From: an uncultured Flavobacteriaceae bacterium
Lineage (GTDB): Bacteria > Bacteroidota > Bacteroidia > Flavobacteriales > Flavobacteriaceae
Length of the DNA stretch: 10,475 bases
Assembly: GCA_947311815.1 (NCBI GenBank)
Contig: CAMZMA010000198.1
Coordinates: 1-10,475, forward strand
Direction: 5' to 3'
Part shown: one piece after another, positions 4,343-10,475 of the stretch
How the letters are laid out: each line of letters starts with the position of its first letter
How positions within the stretch are numbered: the stretch's first letter is position 1
Position numbers and translations under genes: made by a program
Notes under the pieces: model-generated
Database searches by the model: none
What the model saw: the letters and a program-made list of their open reading frames with translations, nothing else
Told to the model about the DNA's origin: nothing

Positions 4343-6796
4343 ATGCTACAAGAAACAACCTCTAAAGACACACAAAAAATCTCTTTTAACGACTTTAAAA
4401 CCGAAGTCTTAAACGACTATAAAATTGCACGTGTAAGTAGAGAATGTAGTTTATTAGGTCGTAGAGAAGTACTTACAGGAAAAGCGAAATTCGGTATTTT
4501 TGGAGACGGTAAAGAAGTACCGCAATTAGCACTAGCAAAAGCATTTAAAAATGGTGATTTCCGTTCTGGTTATTATAGAGACCAAACTTTTATGATGGCG
4601 ATTGGAGAGCTTACTGCTCAACAATTTTTTGCAGGTTTATATGCCCATACAGACATCAACCAAGACCCAATGTCTGCAGGCAGACAAATGGGCGGTCATT
4701 TTGCGACACACTCTTTAAACGAAGATGGCAGTTTTAAAAACTTAACGCAACAAAAAAATTCAAGTGCAGATATTTCTCCAACTGCAGGTCAAATGCCTCG
4801 TTTGTTAGGTTTAGCACTTGCATCTAAAACGTACAGAAACGTAAAAGGTTTAGAAAATTTTACTAATTTTTCTCATCAAGGTAATGAAGTTGCTTGGGGC
4901 ACCATAGGAAATGCGAGTACCAGCGAAGGCGTGTTTTTTGAAACCATAAACGCTGCAGGAGTTTTACAAGTACCCATGGTAATGAGTGTTTGGGATGATG
5001 AATACGGAATTTCAGTACACGCAAAACATCAAACCACCAAAGAAAGTATTTCTGAAATCTTAAAAGGTTTTCAACGAGAAAACAACAGCAAAGGTTATGA
5101 AATTTTTGTTGTAAACGGATGGGATTATGTGCAATTGATTGATGTGTATAACAAAGCAGCAGAAATTGCTAGAAAAGAACATGTACCCGTTTTAATTCAT
5201 GTAAAAGAATTAACTCAACCTCAAGGACACTCTACTTCTGGATCTCATGAACGTTACAAAACCACAGAACGTTTGCAATGGGAAAGACAACACGATTGTA
5301 TTGCAAAAATGAGAGAATGGATTTTAGATTTTGAATTAGAAAATGAATCTGGCGAAATCTTAAAATTTGTACAGTCGGAAGAAGAACTTATCAGTATTGA
5401 AAAATTAGCAAAAAAAGAAGCCTCAAAAGCTAAAAGAGAAGCTTGGAATTGCTTAATCAACGAAATTAAAATCGAAGTTTCTAAAGCAGCTAATATTTTA
5501 GAAAATACTGCTCAAAAAAGTAGTAACGGACTTTTTATCAAAAAATTAAAAAACGATTTATTAGCGATAAAAGAACCTATTAGAAAAGATATTTTAAGCA
5601 CTTCTAGAAAAGCATTACGCTATGTGAGAGATGAAAATTTTCAAGAAAAAATACTCTTACAAAACTTTATAAAAGCAGCAACAGCAAAAGCTCATACAAA
5701 ATACTCTTCTCAATTAATTTGCGAAACAGGAGATTCTCCTTTAAAAATTCAAGAAAAACTACCTGAATACACTTCAGAAAAAAACCTTGTAGATGCAAGA
5801 GTTATCATGAGAGATAATTTTGACGCTTTACTGAAAAATCATCCAGAAATCATCATTTTTGGTGAAGATGCAGGTTTTATTGGCGATGTAAATCAAGGTT
5901 TAGAAGGATTGCAAGAAAAATACGGCGAATTTAGAGTTGCCGATACGGGCATTAGAGAAGCTACTATTATTGGTCAAGGAATTGGTATGGCAATGAGAGG
6001 TTTACGCCCAATTGCAGAAATTCAATACTTAGATTATTTACTATATGCCATTCAAATTTTAAGCGATGATTTAGCAACCTTACGCTACAGAACGTTCGGC
6101 AAACAAAAAGCACCGTTAATTATTAGAACTCGCGGACATCGATTAGAAGGTATTTGGCACGCAGGTTCGCCCATGGGAATGATTATCAACGCACTTAGAG
6201 GAATTCATGTGTTAGTACCGAGAAACATGACAAAAGCAGCAGGTTTTTACAACACCTTATTAGAAGGCGATGATCCTGCATTGGTGGTAGAATGTTTAAA
6301 CGGCTACCGTTTAAAAGAAGAGCTTCCTACAAATTTAGGAAAGTTTAAAACCCCTATTGGCGTTGTAGAAACTATTAAAAAAGGAAACGACATTACCGTT
6401 GTTTCTTATGGTTCTACCTTACGAATCATAACAGAAGCTGCTAAAGAATTGGCACAAGTTGATATTGATATCGAAATTATTGACGCTCAAAGTTTACTAC
6501 CTTTTGATGTGCATCATGATGTTATAAAAAGTATTGCAAAAACCAACCGTTTACTAGTGGTTGATGAAGACGTACCTGGTGGAGCATCTGCTTATTTACT
6601 ACAAAAAATAGTAGAAGAACAAAATGCCTACGAATATTTAGACAGCAAACCATCTACCTTAACCGCCAAAGCACATAGACCCGCATACGGAACAGACGGA
6701 GATTATTTCTCGAAACCTTCTGTAGATGATGTTTTCGAAAAAATATACGAAATGATGAGTGAAGCAAATCCTACTAAATACAAACCACTTTACTGA
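4343..6796 (+). CDS. Fused E1 alpha/beta of a 2-oxoacid (branched-chain-type) dehydrogenase
   Basis: This 817-residue thiamine-diphosphate enzyme joins E1 alpha and E1 beta, normally separate chains, in one polypeptide, a layout common in Bacteroidota. The alpha part (about 25-320) has GYYRDQTFM at 76-84, the ThDP/Mg region GNASTSEG at 189-196 with WDDEYGIS at 217-224, and a phosphorylation-loop-like GHSTSGSHERY at 295-305. A charged linker of about 150 residues follows. The beta part (about 482-800) has FGEDAG at 506-511, ADTGIRE at 533-539, RPIAEI, and RGHRLEGIWHAGSP with H599 and H606. It would decarboxylate 2-oxo acids from Val, Leu and Ile and pass the acyl group to an E2 lipoyl subunit, which is not in this window. 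Pyruvate as substrate cannot be excluded. It has its own promoter and ends 7 bp inside the convergent DUF2851 gene. Confidence 0.9.
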   Translation: MLQETTSKDTQKISFNDFKTEVLNDYKIARVSRECSLLGRREVLTGKAKFGIFGDGKEVPQLALAKAFKNGDFRSGYYRDQTFMMAIGELTAQQFFAGLYAHTDINQDPMSAGRQMGGHFATHSLNEDGSFKNLTQQKNSSADISPTAGQMPRLLGLALASKTYRNVKGLENFTNFSHQGNEVAWGTIGNASTSEGVFFETINAAGVLQVPMVMSVWDDEYGISVHAKHQTTKESISEILKGFQRENNSKGYEIFVVNGWDYVQLIDVYNKAAEIARKEHVPVLIHVKELTQPQGHSTSGSHERYKTTERLQWERQHDCIAKMREWILDFELENESGEILKFVQSEEELISIEKLAKKEASKAKREAWNCLINEIKIEVSKAANILENTAQKSSNGLFIKKLKNDLLAIKEPIRKDILSTSRKALRYVRDENFQEKILLQNFIKAATAKAHTKYSSQLICETGDSPLKIQEKLPEYTSEKNLVDARVIMRDNFDALLKNHPEIIIFGEDAGFIGDVNQGLEGLQEKYGEFRVADTGIREATIIGQGIGMAMRGLRPIAEIQYLDYLLYAIQILSDDLATLRYRTFGKQKAPLIIRTRGHRLEGIWHAGSPMGMIINALRGIHVLVPRNMTKAAGFYNTLLEGDDPALVVECLNGYRLKEELPTNLGKFKTPIGVVETIKKGNDITVVSYGSTLRIITEAAKELAQVDIDIEIIDAQSLLPFDVHHDVIKSIAKTNRLLVVDEDVPGGASAYLLQKIVEEQNAYEYLDSKPSTLTAKAHRPAYGTDGDYFSKPSVDDVFEKIYEMMSEANPTKYKPLY

Positions 6797-8067
6797 TTTT
6801 TTCTCAATAAATCATTGCCAATTGCACATTGCAAGCATCTTTTTGTTGTGCAATATTCATTTCTTAGTTGCAATAATGCTTGTGTTTCAAATGCGTTTTT
6901 TGAAGTGATTTTTATATCAGAAAAACGAGAAATAACACTATTTTTTTCAGGTTTTATTTGTTGCATTAATGCTATAATATTTTCGTGAGCAACTTCTCCC
7001 CGTTGCTGTAAATAGTAAAATTTTAATGGCATAATGGTATTTATAATTAATAAATCGATAAAAGATTTGGTTAATTTTTTACTAGATTTTTTTGATGTTT
7101 TTTCAAACGTGTAATGCGTTTGCCAAAACACATCAACAGCAACCGAAAGCAACTCATAAAAATCAGCCAATTTATTTATGCTCATCAACTGCGAAAATAA
7201 ATTTTGATGAGTATAAAATATCGAAACCAATTGTGCAATTCTTATGGTAGGAAAATTTGCGGGTCGCATTCTAAAAAACTGAAATTGATGTTTAGAAATT
7301 GGTTGTATCTGATACTTGTTTTTTAAAAAATCGTATTCTTTTTTTAATGCCTGAGCGTATAATTCTTGCTGCTCATCTTCTAAAAAACCAGATTGCCCAA
7401 AAAGGAGTGCAGATAGTTTCTCTTTGTTAAATCGTTCTTTTCTAAGAATAGAAAAATTAAAAGACGTTGCCATTTGTAAAAAAGCATCAGCATTAACTTT
7501 TAGACCAAAATTCTTTGCCAACAAATGAAACAATACCGCTTCAAAATCATGATTAGATTTTTGTAAAAGCTGTTTTATAAATGCTGTTTTGTACTCTAAT
7601 CGTTCAAAATACAAACGTTCATTCCAATTTTGGAATACAAAAGGGTGTACATTTTCTATCAAATTTTCGCACGGAATAAACTTTTTTTGACTAGAAAATA
7701 ACTGCTGATAATTTTTAAGAACACTTTTATCAACCAAATTTTTCAAAACCAAAGTAGGCAAAGGACGGTTATTTTTCATAAAAACTGTAGCATCATCTTC
7801 CCAAACAACATGCAAAATAACAGCATCATAATTTACATCGGTTTCATGTTGATGTGCGTACCAATCAGAAGATTTTAAATGAATTTCTACATTACCCGCC
7901 CAAAGTTGATGGTTCATTTTTATTTTTGCTTGCAAAAAATCTGGTCCAGAGTTGGTGTTTAGAATTCCTTGTTTTACAATAGTAATTTGCTTGTTATTTG
8001 TCGTCTGTAAATCAACCAAAGAAAACAATTGATATTGCCACAAGTAGTGTAAAAATTCTTCTTTCAT
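6790..8067 (-). CDS. DUF2851 family protein, nuclease-like N-terminus with four possible metal-binding Cys
   Basis: This 425-residue protein belongs to DUF2851, a family of unknown function typical of Bacteroidota; length and ends fit a complete member. The N-terminus carries GPDF (41-44), GNVEIHLKSSDW (58-69), H74 and a D-x-x-YDAVILHVVWEDD stretch (77-92). The Asp...Glu-x-x-x-Lys arrangement on predicted strands resembles a PD-(D/E)XK nuclease core, though Lys is displaced. The middle is helical. The C-terminus ends in C406-x4-C411-x2-C414 (EYCTTKRCLQCAIG). With C133 these are the only four cysteines, which suggests a zinc or Fe-S site. A nucleic-acid role is inference. The gene is divergent from the nitroreductase gene and overlaps E1 by 7 bp tail to tail. 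Confidence 0.85.
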   Translation of the reverse strand: MKEEFLHYLWQYQLFSLVDLQTTNNKQITIVKQGILNTNSGPDFLQAKIKMNHQLWAGNVEIHLKSSDWYAHQHETDVNYDAVILHVVWEDDATVFMKNNRPLPTLVLKNLVDKSVLKNYQQLFSSQKKFIPCENLIENVHPFVFQNWNERLYFERLEYKTAFIKQLLQKSNHDFEAVLFHLLAKNFGLKVNADAFLQMATSFNFSILRKERFNKEKLSALLFGQSGFLEDEQQELYAQALKKEYDFLKNKYQIQPISKHQFQFFRMRPANFPTIRIAQLVSIFYTHQNLFSQLMSINKLADFYELLSVAVDVFWQTHYTFEKTSKKSSKKLTKSFIDLLIINTIMPLKFYYLQQRGEVAHENIIALMQQIKPEKNSVISRFSDIKITSKNAFETQALLQLRNEYCTTKRCLQCAIGNDLLRKNQ

Positions 8068-8182
8068 CTGTACATTTTTGTTAAAAATATAAAAAATTGA
8101 TGATTCTATATTTTTTAATGATGATTATTTTAAGTTATTCATCATTTTTTCAACTATTTTTGTACAAAATAGCGCCTATAAA
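8068..8182. other. Divergent promoter region between the DUF2851 and nitroreductase genes
   Basis: This 115-bp AT-rich spacer must serve both outward genes. The + strand signal is listed separately. On the minus strand no exact TAnnTTTG was found before the DUF2851 ATG; TATATTTT is the nearest match. Confidence 0.4.
8155..8162 (+). promoter_or_regulatory. Bacteroidota -7 promoter box for the nitroreductase gene
   Basis: TATTTTTG fits TAnnTTTG exactly, 20 bp before the ATG at 8183, leaving a very short leader. A -33 element is not evident. Confidence 0.5.
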
Positions 8183-8815
8183 ATGAACATTATAAATAGC
8201 CTAAAATGGCGATATGCAGTCAAGAAATTTGATGATAAAAAACTGGTTTCTTCTACTCAAATAAACACCTTAAAAGAAGCCTTTAATTTAACGGCAACTT
8301 CTTTTGGTTTGCAACCTGTAAAACTTATCATCCTTAAAAACAAAGAAACACAGCAGCAACTTGTTCCGCATTCTTTTCATCAAACCCAAGTCGGTAATGC
8401 GTCTCATTTACTTGTGTTGGCAATTCCAAAAACATACGGAACTAAAGATATCGAACAGTACTTTTCATTGGTAAAAAAAATTAGAAATACGCCCGATGCC
8501 ATTTTAAATCCGTTTAAAAATTATTTAGTAGCTGATACTTCAAAAAAAACATCCGAAGAATTATTTGAACAAAATAAAAGACAAGCTTATTTAATTTTAG
8601 GAAACTTACTAACAACTTGTGCTATCGAAAAAATTGACAGTTGTCCAATGGAAGGTTTTGACCCAAAAAAATACGATGAAATTTTACAGCTAAACAAGCA
8701 AAATTTAACTACTATTTTGTTGCTTCCTATCGGTTTTAGAGCTGATGATGACTATATGAAAGACTTAAAAAAAGTACGCAAAAACACAAAAGATGTTGTG
8801 ATTGAAATATCGTAA
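8183..8815 (+). CDS. Nitroreductase-family NAD(P)H-dependent FMN oxidoreductase
   Basis: This 210-residue protein has the size of NfsB-like enzymes. The N-terminal FMN-phosphate motif is SLKWRYAVKKFD (6-17), corresponding to the R-x-S-x-R-x-F region of the family. TATSFGLQPVKLIIL (37-51) aligns with the S-S-x-N-x-Q-P-W flavin segment, with Leu-Gln-Pro kept. NKRQAYLILGNLLTTCA is the dimer helix, and LLLPIGFRADDDYMKDLKKVRK near the C-terminus holds the final FMN contacts. It is a soluble flavoenzyme reducing quinones or nitro compounds with NAD(P)H; the physiological substrate is unknown. It has its own -7 box and is followed after 39 bp by pepD, whose -7 box shares its stop codon. Confidence 0.87.
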   Translation: MNIINSLKWRYAVKKFDDKKLVSSTQINTLKEAFNLTATSFGLQPVKLIILKNKETQQQLVPHSFHQTQVGNASHLLVLAIPKTYGTKDIEQYFSLVKKIRNTPDAILNPFKNYLVADTSKKTSEELFEQNKRQAYLILGNLLTTCAIEKIDSCPMEGFDPKKYDEILQLNKQNLTTILLLPIGFRADDDYMKDLKKVRKNTKDVVIEIS

Positions 8816-8820
8816 CTTTG
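8813..8820 (+). promoter_or_regulatory. -7 promoter box for pepD overlapping the upstream stop codon
   Basis: TAACTTTG matches TAnnTTTG exactly; its first three bases are the TAA stop of the nitroreductase gene. It is 34 bp before the pepD ATG. A TTG at 8796-8798 is closer than the usual -33 spacing, so the upstream element is doubtful. Confidence 0.5.
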
Positions 8821-8854
8821 AAAAAACATTATTTTTACTAAAAAAACAAAAAAA

Positions 8855-10318
8855 ATGAATACAGATATAAAAAACATAACACCAAAAGAGGTTTGGAGTA
8901 ATTTCGCTAAATTAAATGCAGTGCCTCGTCCTTCAAAAAAAGAAGAGCGTGTCATACAATTTATGGTAGATTTTGGCAAAAACCTCGGATTAGAAACATT
9001 TGTTGATAACGTAGGAAACGTCATCATCAAAAAACCTGCAACTAGCGGAATGGAAAACCGTAAAACTACGGTATTGCAAAGTCATTTAGACATGGTGCAT
9101 CAAAAAAACTCGGATACTAAATTTGATTTTGACACCGAAGGAATTAATATGTATATTGATGGAGATTGGGTAACCGCAAACGGCACTACTTTAGGTGCAG
9201 ACAACGGTTTGGGTGTTGCCGCAATTATGGGGATTTTAGAATCTAACACGATTGAACACCCTAATTTAGAAGCGCTTTTTACCATTGATGAAGAAACAGG
9301 AATGACAGGTGCAATGGGGTTAGAAGCGGGTGTTTTAGAAGGCGAAATTTTACTAAATTTAGACACCGAAGAAGATGACGAAATCGGCATGGGTTGCGCT
9401 GGAGGTATTGATATTACTGCTACAAGGACTTACACAGAAGAAAATACCCCAGAAAACACTACCGCTTTCGCTATTGAAATTACAGGGCTAAACGGAGGTC
9501 ATTCTGGTATGGATATTATAAAAGGTTTAGGAAATGCTAACAAAATTATGAATAGAATTTTGTTTGATGGCTTTGAAAATTTCGGGTTGTGTATTGCCGA
9601 AATTCAAGGAGGAAGTTTGCGAAATGCAATTCCTAGAGAAAGTTTCGCCAAAGTGGTGATTGATACTGTGTCTAAAGAAGCTTTTATTTATGAAATCTCT
9701 GAACTTATCAAGCAAATAAAAGAAGAGTTTAAAACTTTAGAACCCAATCTTTCTATCGAAATCTCTACGATTGACACTCCTAAAAAAGTCATGAATTTAG
9801 GTGTTCAAGAAGGATTTATCAAAGCAGTTTATGCAGCATTAAATGGCGTGTATAGAATGAGTCCTGATGTAGAAGATTTGGTAGAAACATCAAATAATAT
9901 TGCTAAAATATCTGCAAAAGACGGAACTATTAAAATAGAATGTTTAACACGTTCATCATCTGAAACTAATAAATTTGATTTAGCGAACTCTTTACGATCT
10001 GCATTTGAATTGGCAGGATTCTCTGTTGAATTTTCAGGATCTTACCCTGGTTGGGAACCTAATATAAATTCTGCAGTCTTAAAAGTTGCTGCTAACTTAT
10101 ACGAGAAATTACACGGCGAAAAAGCACATGTAGCTGCTTGTCATGCAGGATTAGAATGTGGTATTTTAGGCCAAAATTACCCTAAAATGGATATGATTTC
10201 TTTCGGACCAACCATTAAAGGAGCACACTCTCCAGATGAAAGAGCTAGTATTTCATCTACACAAAAATTTTGGGGATTTTTATTAGAAATACTTAAAAAC
10301 ACGCCCATAAAAGGATAA
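8855..10318 (+). CDS. pepD: Aminoacyl-histidine dipeptidase, M20 family (PepD-type)
   Basis: This 487-residue metallopeptidase of the M20 family (PepD branch) has the full length of the family. Metal and catalytic residues are visible in order: SHLDMVH with H77 and D79, LGADNGLG with bridging D116, IDEETGMTGA with the catalytic/ligand pair E146-E147, LNLDTEEDDE with D170, and GAHSPDERAS with H458. The stretch between about 200 and 390 is the lid/dimerisation domain, beginning with FAIEITGLNGGHSGMDI. It hydrolyses Xaa-His and other dipeptides in the cytoplasm using two zinc ions. All key residues are intact. It probably has its own promoter at the end of the nitroreductase gene and may also be read through from it. 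An A-rich tract, not a Shine-Dalgarno, precedes ATG 8855. Confidence 0.93.
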   Translation: MNTDIKNITPKEVWSNFAKLNAVPRPSKKEERVIQFMVDFGKNLGLETFVDNVGNVIIKKPATSGMENRKTTVLQSHLDMVHQKNSDTKFDFDTEGINMYIDGDWVTANGTTLGADNGLGVAAIMGILESNTIEHPNLEALFTIDEETGMTGAMGLEAGVLEGEILLNLDTEEDDEIGMGCAGGIDITATRTYTEENTPENTTAFAIEITGLNGGHSGMDIIKGLGNANKIMNRILFDGFENFGLCIAEIQGGSLRNAIPRESFAKVVIDTVSKEAFIYEISELIKQIKEEFKTLEPNLSIEISTIDTPKKVMNLGVQEGFIKAVYAALNGVYRMSPDVEDLVETSNNIAKISAKDGTIKIECLTRSSSETNKFDLANSLRSAFELAGFSVEFSGSYPGWEPNINSAVLKVAANLYEKLHGEKAHVAACHAGLECGILGQNYPKMDMISFGPTIKGAHSPDERASISSTQKFWGFLLEILKNTPIKG

Positions 10319-10343
10319 ATAATCATCTTATTAAAAGCTGAAT

Positions 10344-10475
10344 TCAACTCATAAACGCGACAGTTTGGTTAAACAATAATTTTTCCATTGCAAATATAGG
10401 ATTTTCAAAGTTAAGACGTTTTCTGGGTCTATTATTTAGCTTTGTTTCAATACTTTTGATGTACTCATCTGATAG
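10344..10475 (-). CDS. IS30-family transposase, C-terminal end only
   Basis: A minus-strand frame enters from the right edge and stops at TGA (10344-10346), giving 43 residues. It contains IETKLNNRPRKRLNFENP, the conserved end of the IS30 DDE integrase core (a N-x-RPRK-x-L-x-F/Y-x-x-P signature), and ends FNQTVAFMS. IS30 transposases carry out copy-out/paste-in movement of the element. The N-terminal HTH and catalytic triad lie outside the window. The stop is 25 bp from the end of pepD, so the IS end probably falls in 10319-10345 without damaging pepD. Confidence 0.82.
   Translation of the reverse strand, partial: LSDEYIKSIETKLNNRPRKRLNFENPIFAMEKLLFNQTVAFMS

Noticed and set aside
5254..5460. 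Minus-strand open frame of 68 codons
   Set aside because: It lies entirely inside the E1 gene, and its Ser/Phe-rich product is what antisense reading of the lysine/glutamate-rich linker gives.
6780..6830. Bidirectional terminator between E1 and DUF2851
   Set aside because: The genes overlap by 7 bp, and no convincing inverted repeat was found around the junction.
8752..9030. Minus-strand open frame of 92 codons
   Set aside because: It is antisense to the ends of the nitroreductase and pepD genes, both strongly supported; the hydrophobic product is an artefact of A-rich coding sequence.
9100..9390. Minus-strand open frame of 96 codons
   Set aside because: It is antisense to the catalytic part of pepD, with a low-complexity Ser/Pro/Ile composition.
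9527..9715. Minus-strand open frame of 62 codons
   Set aside because: It is antisense inside pepD, with no promoter or family resemblance.

Overview
The window reads as an AT-rich marine-type member of the Bacteroidota, most likely family Flavobacteriaceae (Tenacibaculum/Polaribacter-like; genus not determinable from this sequence). The basis is the fused E1 alpha/beta 2-oxoacid dehydrogenase, a DUF2851 protein, promoter -7 boxes of the Bacteroidota form TAnnTTTG, the near absence of Shine-Dalgarno sequences, and intergenic repeats of a style common in this phylum.

Left edge (1-190): the last 27 codons of a transposase on the + strand (resembling the ISAon1 type), its probable terminal repeat, and two short hairpins. 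From 189 to 3630 everything is on the minus strand. Read in the direction of transcription the order is: HlyD-type secretion adaptor (3630-2485); a 180-bp block of three kinds of tandem repeat; a small winged-helix regulator (2303-1989); a 66-residue peptide precursor with a double-glycine leader (1729-1529); a small CPBP/Abi-type membrane protein (1318-854); and a two-gene toxin-antitoxin module (antitoxin 810-481, RelE/ParE-like toxin 488-189). The first four genes look like a bacteriocin- or signal-peptide cassette with an export adaptor and a candidate immunity or processing protein. No peptidase-containing ABC transporter is present, so export would depend on a transporter encoded elsewhere, or the cassette is incomplete.

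A 259-bp divergent region (3631-3889) separates hlyD from a small XRE-type regulator on the + strand (3890-4141). It contains a 17-bp inverted repeat around a 63-bp segment, which could be an operator pair, a cruciform or an invertible promoter.

The right part (4343-10318) is chromosomal housekeeping: fused E1 alpha/beta of a branched-chain-type 2-oxoacid dehydrogenase (+), DUF2851 protein (-, overlapping E1 tail to tail by 7 bp), nitroreductase-family NAD(P)H oxidoreductase (+), and PepD-type M20 dipeptidase (+). The dipeptidase has its own -7 box, which shares bases with the stop codon of the nitroreductase gene. The right edge (10344-10475, minus) is the C-terminal end of an IS30-family transposase. 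The accessory region thus lies between an IS on one side and core genes on the other, with a second, unrelated IS beyond pepD.

The most interesting part is 850-3770. Its peptide has a strongly acidic, Lys/Arg-free core. An immunity/protease candidate follows it, and the intergenic spaces carry heptamer arrays, tandem repeats and inverted repeats, one of which runs into the hlyD stop codon.
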